Assembly: GCA_937915045.1 (NCBI GenBank)
Contig: CALDNM010000081.1
Location: 1-13,500 of the forward strand
Source: an uncultured Clostridia bacterium
Lineage (GTDB): Bacteria; Bacillota; Clostridia; Peptostreptococcales; Anaerovoracaceae
DNA: 13,500 bases
Direction: 5' to 3'
This document shows positions 1-6,129 of this stretch, piece after piece. A program made the position numbers and the translations under genes. The notes beneath the pieces were generated by a model. The model saw only the letters and a program-made list of their open reading frames with translations. It searched no databases and had not been told where the DNA came from. Position 1 is the stretch's first letter. Every line of letters begins with the position of its first letter.

Positions 1-7
1 AATTCTA

Positions 8-125
8 CATTGGATCGAGTGGGGTTGCGGGTTTGACACTCTTTCAAATGAGTTTTTGAGGGGCAGATCGGGTCATTTTCACCTGATCCTGGCTGCCCGA
101 CCCCGCAAACCCACTCGATTCAATG
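8..125. repeat. Long imperfect inverted repeat with two inner hairpins; candidate structured RNA or small hairpin element
   Basis: Bases 8-31 pair with 102-125 to give a 24-bp helix with one mismatch (G24/A109) and one G-T pair (13/120). Inside it, 61-73 pairs with 81-98 as a GC-rich hairpin: GGGCAG with CTGCCC, then a 5-nt bulge on the 3' side, then ATCGGGT with ACCTGAT around a 7-nt loop. A weaker hairpin (TCAAA 44-48 with TTTGA 55-59) sits between them, so the whole can fold as a three-way junction. It is richer in GC than the DNA just downstream. No T-run follows either arm, so it does not look like an intrinsic terminator. I see no SRP RNA signature and no flanking target duplication. 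Whether it is a non-coding RNA, a palindromic repeat or a DNA hairpin element is inference. Confidence 0.6.
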
Positions 126-330
126 GAAAAAAACGAGATACCTTCATTTGTCCATTAGAGAGTTTTTCAAAAAACCAAGAATGAGCAAAAGCAATGGAAG
201 AATGACGGATATTAGAAAAGTTCAATTGGATCGGCCATTCCCGGCAGCCGTGATTTTAGTAGTGCGCTCCTGTGTCACAAAATCATAAAACAGGAGCAAA
301 TTTTAAGCCAGCGGTGACAAGCAAAATACC
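126..330. other. Non-coding stretch upstream of the ylxM promoter
   Basis: No gene with a ribosome binding site is visible on either strand. A 35-codon frame from ATG 181 to TAA 288 has no Shine-Dalgarno sequence in front of it and no recognisable motif, so I do not call it. The stretch holds an A/T-rich part, the structured segment at 251-297 and the first copy of the GCGGTGACAA sequence at 311. ftsY, which often precedes ylxM-ffh in firmicutes, is not here. Confidence 0.6.
251..297 (+). other. Two interleaved stems (hairpin or possible pseudoknot)
   Basis: TGATTTT (251-257) is complementary to AAAATCA (279-285), and GCTCCTGT (266-273) is complementary to ACAGGAGC (290-297). The order A-B-A'-B' means the two stems are either alternatives or an H-type pseudoknot with linkers of 8, 5 and 4 nt. 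The last linker is short for crossing a 7-bp helix, so switching is at least as likely. The segment lies upstream of the ylxM promoter and would be in RNA only if transcription enters from further upstream. Only four Ts follow, so it is a poor terminator. Confidence 0.35.
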
Positions 331-343
331 TTGACACCGCGGT
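311..343. promoter_or_regulatory. Candidate operator: inverted GCGGTGACA / TGACACCGC pair at the ylxM promoter
   Basis: GCGGTGACAA at 311-320 faces an inverted copy, GACACCGCGGT at 333-343, which overlaps the -35 box of the ylxM promoter. Both words recur exactly in the rqcH/yicC divergent region (11036-11046 and, on the other strand, 11048-11057). A variant, GCGGCGACAAG, lies at 365-375 near the predicted transcription start. Part of each match is the -35 hexamer itself, which weakens the case somewhat. That a regulator binds here is inference, and no known operator consensus fits. Confidence 0.35.
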
Positions 344-359
344 GCTCATATGGTAAATT
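331..359 (+). promoter_or_regulatory. Sigma-A type promoter of the ylxM-ffh operon
   Basis: A perfect -35 TTGACA (331-336) is followed by a 17-bp spacer and -10 TAAATT (354-359), with a TGG extended -10 at 351-353. The start of transcription should be near 365-367. It is the only strong promoter I find ahead of the 13-gene run, so it probably drives most of it. Confidence 0.7.
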
Positions 360-369
360 AGTATGCGGC

Positions 370-389
370 GACAAGTGTAATGGCTTGTC
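370..389 (+). promoter_or_regulatory. 5'-end leader hairpin before ylxM
   Basis: GACAAG (370-375) and CTTGTC (384-389) form a 6-bp stem with an 8-nt loop. It starts a few bases after the predicted transcription start and ends 3 nt before the ylxM Shine-Dalgarno sequence. Such a hairpin could protect the mRNA 5' end or influence ribosome access; either role is inference. Confidence 0.4.
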
Positions 390-404
390 ATGAAGGAGAG
401 ACTC

Positions 405-770
405 ATGGTCGACGATTTCACAAAGATAAGTCTATTGTATGATTTCTACGGAGACATGCTGACAAAGAGACAGGCGGAAGTCATACAGCTCTGCCATGAA
501 GAGAACTGCTCGCTTTCGGAAGCGGCGGAAGAACTCGGCATCAGCAGACAGGGCGTATACGACGCGCTTCACAATGCGCAGAAATCGCTTGAGGGATACG
601 AGAAAAAGCTCGGACTCATGAAGAAGTACGAAGATACCAGAAAGGCGATAAAAAAAGCCGATGACGGCATCGATGAGATCATCGAAGAGTACGGAAAGAA
701 AAAGGAAAGCAGGGAGCTCATAAAAAAGCTCAATGATATAAAGGCGGCCATCGACAGTATCGATGGATAG
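405..770 (+). CDS. ylxM: YlxM family SRP-associated helix-turn-helix protein
   Basis: This 121-residue protein matches the YlxM/P13 family, a small cytoplasmic protein encoded beside ffh and reported to assist signal recognition particle function. After the N-terminal residues, a sigma-70 region 4-like helix-turn-helix lies at about residues 36-60 (LSEAAEELGISRQGVYDAL), followed by a charged, probably coiled, C-terminal half. I chose ATG 405 over the in-frame ATG 390 because AAGGAGAG at 393-400 is a good Shine-Dalgarno sequence 5 nt before 405, whereas 390 touches the leader hairpin and has no site of its own. Length is close to the family norm of about 110. It is first in the operon, 11 nt before ffh, which fits a role alongside Ffh. 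The family is clear; its exact biochemical function is not settled. Confidence 0.9.
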   Translation: MVDDFTKISLLYDFYGDMLTKRQAEVIQLCHEENCSLSEAAEELGISRQGVYDALHNAQKSLEGYEKKLGLMKKYEDTRKAIKKADDGIDEIIEEYGKKKESRELIKKLNDIKAAIDSIDG

Positions 771-781
771 CGGAGGTGCCT

Positions 782-2107
782 ATGGCATTCGAGGGATTAT
801 CTGAAAAACTACAGGGAGTCTTCAAGAACCTGAAAGGAAAAGGTTCACTTACGGAGGCGGACATAGACAGCGCGATGCGCGAAGTCAAACTCGCGCTTCT
901 CGAGGCGGACGTCAACTTCAAAGTCGTCAAGGAATTCGTGGCTTCGGTCAAGGAAAAATCCATGGGCGCGGAAGTCATGCAGAGTCTTACCCCAGGGCAG
1001 CAGGTCATAAAGATAGTGAATACGGAGCTGACAGACCTCATGGGAGGGACAGACAGCAAGCTCACTTACTCGTCGTCAGGATTCACAGTCCTTCTGATGG
1101 TAGGACTTCAGGGAACAGGAAAAACGACCACCTGCGGGAAACTCGCGAAATACCTGAAATCACAGGGCAAAAAACCTATGCTCTGTGCATGCGACATCTA
1201 CAGGCCGGCTGCTATAGATCAGCTGGAGATCGTGGGGAAATCGGTCGACACGCCGGTATTCACGGACAGAGACTGCAGAGATGTGGCCGATATAGCGAAG
1301 AGAGCGAAGCATGAAGCTGAGATAAAAGGCTTCGACATGCTGATAATAGATACAGCCGGAAGGCTGCAGATAGATGAAGAGCTCATGGATGAGCTGTCGA
1401 GACTGAAAAAAGAGATAAAACCTCATGAGGTGCTCCTCGTGGTAGACGCTCTTACCGGTCAGGACGCGGTGAACGCGGCCGAGGGATTCAATGACAAACT
1501 CGGTATCGACGGTATCATAATGACCAAGCTCGACGGCGACGCGAGAGGCGGAGCCGCGCTGAGCGCGAAGAAGGTCACCGGCAGACCGATCAAGTTCGTC
1601 GGCATGGGCGAGAAAATGGACGCGCTGGAGCCGTTCCATCCGGACAGGATGGCATCGCGTATCCTGGATATGGGCGATATGATGACGCTCATCGAAAACG
1701 CGGAAGCGAAGATGGACCAGGAAAAAGCCGCGAAGCTCGAAAAGAAAATGCGCAAAAATGAGTTCACGCTGGAAGACTTTCTCGACCAGCTTGATCAGAT
1801 AAGGAATATGGGAGGCATCGGCAAGGTGCTCTCGATGCTTCCGGGACAGCAGGGAGCCATGAAAGGCATGGACCTCGACAAGAGCGAGGCTGAGTTCCGG
1901 CAGATGGAAGCGATCATATTCTCAATGACACCTGAGGAAAGACAGAAACCAAAACTGCTCAACGCCAGCAGGAGAAAAAGGATCTCCGCCGGATGCGGGC
2001 AGCCGGTAAGCAAAATCAACAATCTCATCAAGAAATATGAAGAGACTAAAAAAATGATGAAACAAATGAACAATTCCGGCGGAAGGATGCCGAGGATGTT
2101 TAGGTAA
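782..2107 (+). CDS. ffh: Signal recognition particle protein Ffh (SRP54)
   Basis: Ffh is the SRP GTPase. It binds signal sequences of nascent chains together with SRP RNA and docks with FtsY to deliver ribosomes to the Sec translocon. The 441-residue sequence shows the N domain (about 1-95), the G domain with P-loop GLQGTGKTT (108-116), DTAGR (190-194) and TKLDGDARGG (248-257), and a C-terminal M domain from about 300. The M domain includes the RNA-binding segment SRRKRISAGCG (396-406) and a Met-rich end (MMKQMNN), as expected for signal-peptide binding. ATG 782 is preferred over an upstream in-frame GTG at 776, because CGGAGG (771-776) overlaps that GTG and sits 5 nt before 782. All key GTPase motifs are intact. 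rpsP follows after 17 nt. Confidence 0.98.
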   Translation: MAFEGLSEKLQGVFKNLKGKGSLTEADIDSAMREVKLALLEADVNFKVVKEFVASVKEKSMGAEVMQSLTPGQQVIKIVNTELTDLMGGTDSKLTYSSSGFTVLLMVGLQGTGKTTTCGKLAKYLKSQGKKPMLCACDIYRPAAIDQLEIVGKSVDTPVFTDRDCRDVADIAKRAKHEAEIKGFDMLIIDTAGRLQIDEELMDELSRLKKEIKPHEVLLVVDALTGQDAVNAAEGFNDKLGIDGIIMTKLDGDARGGAALSAKKVTGRPIKFVGMGEKMDALEPFHPDRMASRILDMGDMMTLIENAEAKMDQEKAAKLEKKMRKNEFTLEDFLDQLDQIRNMGGIGKVLSMLPGQQGAMKGMDLDKSEAEFRQMEAIIFSMTPEERQKPKLLNASRRKRISAGCGQPVSKINNLIKKYEETKKMMKQMNNSGGRMPRMFR

Positions 2108-2124
2108 CACAGGAGGAAACAGAA

Positions 2125-2364
2125 ATGGTAAGAATCAGATTAAAGAGGATCGGAAAGAAAAAACAGCCTTTTTACAGAGTAGTTGTCGCTGATCAGAGAG
2201 AAGCGAGAAATGGAAAGTTCATAGAAGAGATCGGATACTTCAATCCGCTCACAGATCCTAACGACATCAAAATCGACGAAGAGAAAGCTAAGAAATGGCT
2301 TGCTGACGGCGCTCAGCCTACAGAGAGAGTCAGATCGATTTTCAGAGAAGCAGGTATTTTATAA
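2125..2364 (+). CDS. rpsP: 30S ribosomal protein S16
   Basis: The 79-residue protein is bacterial S16, which binds 16S rRNA early in 30S assembly. The start MVRIRLKRIGKKKQPFYRVV is diagnostic, and the segment DQREARNGKFIEEIGYFNP (about residues 23-41) is the usual conserved core. Length matches the family (about 80-90). AGGAGG at 2111-2116 lies 8 nt before the ATG. It sits between ffh and khpA in the common ffh-rpsP-khpA-rimM-trmD order, so this part of the operon joins ribosome assembly and tRNA modification. Nothing unusual is seen. Confidence 0.98.
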   Translation: MVRIRLKRIGKKKQPFYRVVVADQREARNGKFIEEIGYFNPLTDPNDIKIDEEKAKKWLADGAQPTERVRSIFREAGIL

Positions 2365-2383
2365 AAGAAAGCGGTGAAGGCTA

Positions 2384-2617
2384 ATGGTAGAATTAGTTGA
2401 GACGATAGCAAAGTCGCTCGTCGATGATCCGGATGCTGTTGAAGTGACCGAGACGACGAACGAGAAGCAGGCTTCTGTCATCCGCCTCCATGTCGCGGAA
2501 GATGATATGGGTAAAGTGATCGGAAAACAAGGCAGGATAGCGAAGGCCATCCGTGTCGTGGTCAAAGCCGCGGCGACAAAAGCCAATAAAAAAGTCGTAG
2601 TTGAAATAGTTCAATAA
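2384..2617 (+). CDS. khpA: KH domain RNA-binding protein KhpA
   Basis: This 77-residue single KH-domain protein corresponds to KhpA (YlqC). In several Gram-positive bacteria KhpA works with KhpB/EloR in post-transcriptional control of cell division and elongation. The GxxG RNA-binding loop is present as VIGKQGRIAKAIR at about residues 45-57, followed by the basic helix VVVKAAATKANKK. Its ribosome binding site is weak (GAAGG at 2376-2380, 3 nt from the ATG), so translation may depend on coupling from rpsP 19 nt upstream. The khpB partner is not in the window. Its presence in a transcript that also carries sepF and divIVA is suggestive but not proof of a division role here. Confidence 0.95.
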   Translation: MVELVETIAKSLVDDPDAVEVTETTNEKQASVIRLHVAEDDMGKVIGKQGRIAKAIRVVVKAAATKANKKVVVEIVQ

Positions 2618-2622
2618 AGCAG

Positions 2623-2648
2623 AGGCACATATATCCGTATATGTGCCT
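2623..2648 (+). promoter_or_regulatory. Perfect 11-bp hairpin with UCCG tetraloop between khpA and rimM
   Basis: AGGCACATATA (2623-2633) and TATATGTGCCT (2638-2648) are perfectly complementary around the loop TCCG, a member of the stable UNCG tetraloop class (though closed by A-U rather than C-G). No T-run follows, so it is not a standard terminator. It occupies about half of the 50-nt khpA-rimM gap, the largest gap inside the operon, and ends 19 nt before the rimM ATG. Roles in mRNA processing, stability or setting the rimM/trmD dose are inference. Confidence 0.55.
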
Positions 2649-2667
2649 TATGTATATCAGGGACAAT

Positions 2668-3165
2668 ATGAAAAAGATAAAGATAGGAAAAGTCGTGAAT
2701 GCCGCGGGCATGAAGGGCGAAATAAAGATCGTAAGCTATTCGGACGATCCGGAACGTTTTGATAAACTTGAGAAACTGTATCTTGGAGACACGCCGCGCG
2801 AGATCGAAGGTGTGCGCTATAAGGGCACCACTCCTATAGTGAAGCTTGCGGGGATAGATGACCGGGATGATTCAGAGGAAGCGGTCGGAAAAGACGTGTT
2901 CATGGATGAAGAAGATCTCGACGAGCTGCCGGATGGTGTGCATTACGTACGCGATATCAAGGGGTCGGAAGTCGTTACTGCAGACGGAGAGACAGTAGGA
3001 AAGCTGAAGGACGTGACAAACACTTCAGGACAGGACCTTTTTCAGGTGGAAACGCCGGATGGAAGAGAGATACTCATACCGGGCGTGCCGGAGTTCATCC
3101 TCGATATAAACGCGGAAGAAAAAAGGATAACCGTGAAGCTCATCGAAGGGCTCATGGAACTGTAA
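2668..3165 (+). CDS. rimM: Ribosome maturation factor RimM
   Basis: RimM binds S19 in the 30S head and helps 16S rRNA processing. The 165-residue product has the N-terminal RimM barrel (about 1-85, starting KIKIGKVVNAAGMKGEIKI) and the C-terminal PRC-barrel (about 92-165) with YVRDIKG, a GRDILIPG-like segment (here GREILIPGVPEFI) and a typical end. I place the start at ATG 2668. The frame extends back to ATG 2641, but that codon lies inside the 2623-2648 hairpin, and homologues begin at the sequence found after 2668. The ribosome binding site is moderate (AGGGA about 4 nt before the ATG). trmD follows after 9 nt, the usual rimM-trmD pair. Confidence 0.95.
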   Translation: MKKIKIGKVVNAAGMKGEIKIVSYSDDPERFDKLEKLYLGDTPREIEGVRYKGTTPIVKLAGIDDRDDSEEAVGKDVFMDEEDLDELPDGVHYVRDIKGSEVVTADGETVGKLKDVTNTSGQDLFQVETPDGREILIPGVPEFILDINAEEKRITVKLIEGLMEL

Positions 3166-3174
3166 GGCGAAGTT

Positions 3175-3915
3175 ATGAATATTGATGTATTGACGCTTTT
3201 CCCGGAGATGTTCGAATCCACTGTCGGAGCGAGCATGCTCGGAAGGGCGCAGGAAAAAGGGCTCCTGAATGTGACGCTCACGAATATCAGGGACTACACA
3301 CAGGACAAGCACAACAAGACAGACGAGTATCCGTTTGGCGGAGGCACGGGCATGGTGATGATGCCGGATCCTGTTTTCCGTTCGCTAAGGGCCGTGGACG
3401 CGGGACGGAAGAAGATAGTGTATATGTCGCCTAAAGGCAGGATCCTCGATCAGGAAAAGATCGAGGAGCTTTCGGATATAGACGATCTTGTGATACTATG
3501 CGGACATTACGAAGGGATAGATGAACGTATCCTGGAAGGGTGGGACATCGAAGAGATCTCGATAGGAGATTACATCCTGACCGGCGGGGAGCCGGCGGCT
3601 ATCGTTCTCATCGATACTGTGGCGCGGATGATACCGGGCGTGCTGGGCGACAGCGCGGGAATAATGGATGAGTCGGTCTATTCGGGACTGCTCGAGTATC
3701 CGCAGTACACGAAACCGCGCGAATATGAGGGGATGGCGGTGCCTGAGGTACTGCTGTCCGGAGATCACGAAAAAGTGAGACTGTGGAATTTCGAAAAAGC
3801 TCTTACAGTAACGCTCGAGAGACGTCCGGACATGTTCCGGAAGTTTGTCGAAAACGCCGACGGGCTCTCTAAGGCCGAGAAAAAGATAGTGGAAAAGGTA
3901 CTGCAACTGGTGTAG
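3175..3915 (+). CDS. trmD: tRNA (guanine-37-N1)-methyltransferase TrmD
   Basis: TrmD methylates G37 next to the anticodon using S-adenosylmethionine and prevents +1 frameshifting; it is essential in many bacteria. The 246-residue sequence starts MNIDVLTLFPEMFE and carries YPFGGGTGMVM (about 52-62), the trefoil-knot cofactor site with CGHYEGIDERI (109-119) and IGDYILTGGE (130-139), then LEYPQYTKP (173-181) and a typical C-terminal domain with LERRPDMF. By eye, the position of E. coli Asp169, the general-base candidate in the DSF motif, is occupied by Glu166 here (ESV). The Shine-Dalgarno sequence AAGGCGA overlaps the rimM stop codon. rplS, the usual next gene in many genomes, is absent; an HlyD-like gene follows after 20 nt. 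Confidence 0.97.
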   Translation: MNIDVLTLFPEMFESTVGASMLGRAQEKGLLNVTLTNIRDYTQDKHNKTDEYPFGGGTGMVMMPDPVFRSLRAVDAGRKKIVYMSPKGRILDQEKIEELSDIDDLVILCGHYEGIDERILEGWDIEEISIGDYILTGGEPAAIVLIDTVARMIPGVLGDSAGIMDESVYSGLLEYPQYTKPREYEGMAVPEVLLSGDHEKVRLWNFEKALTVTLERRPDMFRKFVENADGLSKAEKKIVEKVLQLV

Positions 3916-3935
3916 AATAAAAATGGAGGGTGTCT

Positions 3936-4922
3936 ATGCCGAAGCTCAAAAAAAGGACTATATATATCTTCATACTCGCTGTCATCGTACTATATGTAGT
4001 GATAGCTGTTATCCCTTCAGTGACGGGAAAACTCACCAGGACTGAGTCTGTGAAGACCGGTGAACTCAAAGTATCGGATCAGGAGACGTGCTATATCATA
4101 CGCGACGAGACGGTATATACAGCAGCGTCGGATGGGAAGGTGTCATTCAGCAGGAAAGAAGGAACACTCGTAAAAAAAGGAGCGAAGGTCATGTCCTTCA
4201 AAGAGCAGGCTGAAAAGAAATCGAGCAGCGGCACCAAGACTTCCACATCGGATTACGCGGCCATACTGAACAGGCTCGGGAAAGGCTCAGTGACCGCGCG
4301 GGAAAACAGCCTGCGAAAGGGCATCATATCATATTATGTAGATGGATATGAGACATTCTTTGCGCCGGACACGATGACAAAACTGAGCAGCAGCGAGGTC
4401 AAGGATGTGAGCCAGGATACCAAGAATGTCAAAAGGACAAAGGTACTCAAGGGCGATCCGCTGTTCAAGATATGTGATAACGCGAACTGGTATATATGCT
4501 TTTGGATAAAGCAGTCAGATATAAGCAATTACGAAGAAGGCAATTCTGTGACAGTTGAACTTGGGGATGAAGATATCCCGGGGACTGTATATGACATTTC
4601 GCAGGAAGGCAGCAAGTGGCGGATAATAGTACGTACGAACAGATATTATTCCGAATTCACGTCAAAGAGGAAGATGGACGGAAAGATCGTTACTACAGAC
4701 GTGAAGGGACTGATCGTTGACAACGGATGCATCACGACAAAGAAAAAGAAGGTCGGGGTATACGTCAAGAATACGACGGGCGGATATGATTTCGTACAGG
4801 TGAATGTCCTGGCTACAGACGGAAAGAAATCGGCACTCAGTTCAGAAGAATTTACAGATGCTAAGGGCAATGCTGTGAAGACAGTGGAAGCCTATGACGA
4901 AATACTTAAAGATCCATCATAG
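3936..4922 (+). CDS. Membrane-anchored HlyD-like (adaptor-family) protein of unknown role
   Basis: This 328-residue protein has a short basic N-terminus, one transmembrane helix (about residues 9-29) and a large extracytoplasmic part. A beta-rich segment at about 50-90 (SDGKVSFSRKEGTLVKKGAKV) resembles half of a biotinyl-lipoyl/HlyD domain. It is followed by a short Ser/Lys-rich helical region and a second beta-rich portion with GDPLFKICDNANWYICFWI (173-191), as in HlyD-type proteins of clostridial division clusters. The long coiled coil of true efflux adaptors is missing, and no ABC transporter or other export partner is nearby. ATG 3936 is chosen because GGAGGG (3925-3930) overlaps the upstream in-frame GTG 3930. 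It lies 17 nt before yggS and upstream of sepF and divIVA, so a role in envelope or division is plausible inference; the substrate is unknown. Confidence 0.75.
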   Translation: MPKLKKRTIYIFILAVIVLYVVIAVIPSVTGKLTRTESVKTGELKVSDQETCYIIRDETVYTAASDGKVSFSRKEGTLVKKGAKVMSFKEQAEKKSSSGTKTSTSDYAAILNRLGKGSVTARENSLRKGIISYYVDGYETFFAPDTMTKLSSSEVKDVSQDTKNVKRTKVLKGDPLFKICDNANWYICFWIKQSDISNYEEGNSVTVELGDEDIPGTVYDISQEGSKWRIIVRTNRYYSEFTSKRKMDGKIVTTDVKGLIVDNGCITTKKKKVGVYVKNTTGGYDFVQVNVLATDGKKSALSSEEFTDAKGNAVKTVEAYDEILKDPS

Positions 4923-4939
4923 AAAAGCAGGTGAATAAG

Positions 4940-5602
4940 ATGGAGGACATAAAAGCAAATCTTGAAAAAATCGAAAGTCAGCTCAAGCCGGGAGTAAAGC
5001 TCATAGCTGTGACCAAGACGCATTCTCCTCAGGAGATCAATGTCGCTATTGACTGCGGCGTGACCGATATCGGAGAAAATAAGGTCCAGGAGATCCTGGA
5101 TAAATACGACAGTGTGAAGCCTGTCAGATGGCATATGATAGGTCATCTTCAGACGAATAAGGTCAAATATATAATCGATAAGGTCAGCCTGATCCATTCA
5201 GTGGATTCACTGAAGCTCGCGAAAGAGATCGATAAACGCGCGGCGCAGCATGGCCTTACGATGGATATCCTTATCCAGGTGAACTCCGCCGAAGATGAAA
5301 ATAAATTCGGCATTTCAACGGACGAGACCGGGGAGATGATACATGATATCCTTGAGCAGTGTAAGAATATCAGGATAAGAGGACTCATGTGCATAGCGCC
5401 TTTTGCGGATGATCCTGAAGATGTCAGACCGTTTTTCGCTGAAGTGAAAAAACAGTACGACGAATTCGGAAAGATCAGACACGAAAGACTTGATTTTAAA
5501 TATCTTTCCATGGGCATGTCGCATGATTTCATCGCGGCTCAGGAAGAGGGATCGAATATGGTTCGGGTCGGCACCGCTATTTTCGGCGCCAGAGTTTATT
5601 AA
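4940..5602 (+). CDS. yggS: YggS family pyridoxal phosphate homeostasis protein
   Basis: YggS (YlmE, human PLPBP) is a cytoplasmic fold-type III PLP-binding protein without known catalytic activity that buffers PLP and affects amino-acid metabolism. The 220-residue sequence shows the PLP lysine K26 in LIAVTKTHS, GENKVQE, WHMIGHLQTNK, LIHSVDS, the IRIRGLMCIAP strand, and the phosphate-binding end MGMSHDFIAAQEEGSNMVR followed by VGTAIFG. I use ATG 4940 because AGGTGA (4929-4934) is 5 nt upstream; the GTG at 4931 lies within that site. Its place before sepF is a long-conserved Gram-positive arrangement (ylmE-ylmF), although the protein has no known direct part in septation. Confidence 0.95.
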   Translation: MEDIKANLEKIESQLKPGVKLIAVTKTHSPQEINVAIDCGVTDIGENKVQEILDKYDSVKPVRWHMIGHLQTNKVKYIIDKVSLIHSVDSLKLAKEIDKRAAQHGLTMDILIQVNSAEDENKFGISTDETGEMIHDILEQCKNIRIRGLMCIAPFADDPEDVRPFFAEVKKQYDEFGKIRHERLDFKYLSMGMSHDFIAAQEEGSNMVRVGTAIFGARVY

Positions 5603-5631
5603 TACATGACAGCATAAGTAAGGAGGTCATT

Positions 5632-6126
5632 ATGGGAGTAATGGACAAATTCAAGGATCTTGTAGGGATCGAAGAGATCGATGACGACGAGATCACAGAA
5701 GAAGAGATCGAGCAGGCGGGACAGAAAATAGAAAGAAAATCCGTTGAGCCGAGGAATCATTATCAGAGATCACAGAGGGAAAAAGTCGTACCTATGGCAA
5801 ATAGAGCGACTAATCCGTTCAAATTGGTAGTGATCGATCCGGAAGGATTCGAGGAATGCCCGAAGCTTGTGGATTCGCTGAAGGCCAGGAAACCTATCAT
5901 AATCAATCTTGAAAAAACAGACTCTGAGACAGCGAGAAAAATATTCGACTTCCTGTCAGGCGCGACATACGCTCTCAACGGAAATGTCCAGAAGGTCGCG
6001 AATAATATATTTGTATTCGCTCCGGACAATGTAGATATTTCAGCAAGTATAGACAATGGCAGAGGTTTTGATTTTTCATCATCGCCAGCACCGTCGTCCA
6101 CAGACAACAGTGATACATGGAGGTAG
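5632..6126 (+). CDS. sepF: Cell division protein SepF
   Basis: SepF (YlmF) forms rings that bind FtsZ and tether it to the membrane during septation. The 164-residue protein has an N-terminal amphipathic helix (MGVMDKFKDLVG), an acidic and then basic linker (about 13-58), and the globular SepF domain (about 60-138). The domain carries PFKLVVIDPEGFEE, KPIIINLEKTD and DFLSGATYALNGNVQKVANN, followed by a strand NIFVFAP. The start has a strong AGGAGG (5621-5626). A Ser/Asp-rich tail (about 139-164) extends beyond the domain. divIVA begins 3 nt after the stop. ylmG and ylmH, which often lie between sepF and divIVA, are missing here. Confidence 0.96.
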   Translation: MGVMDKFKDLVGIEEIDDDEITEEEIEQAGQKIERKSVEPRNHYQRSQREKVVPMANRATNPFKLVVIDPEGFEECPKLVDSLKARKPIIINLEKTDSETARKIFDFLSGATYALNGNVQKVANNIFVFAPDNVDISASIDNGRGFDFSSSPAPSSTDNSDTWR

Positions 6127-6129
6127 GAT

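Noticed and set aside
8..125. SRP RNA (ffs) near ffh
   Set aside because: The conserved SRP loop sequences (GGAAG-type tetraloop and asymmetric loop) are absent from the folded element.
157..174. GTTTTTCAAAAAAC palindrome as a terminator
   Set aside because: The stem is only A-T pairs with a 2-nt loop, too weak, and there is no GC core.
181..288. 35-codon frame upstream of ylxM, possible leader peptide
   Set aside because: No Shine-Dalgarno sequence, no motif, and it lies upstream of the ylxM promoter, so it would not be in that transcript.
1160..1639. 159-codon minus-strand frame inside ffh
   Set aside because: It is the antisense shadow of a highly conserved gene, with no start signals.
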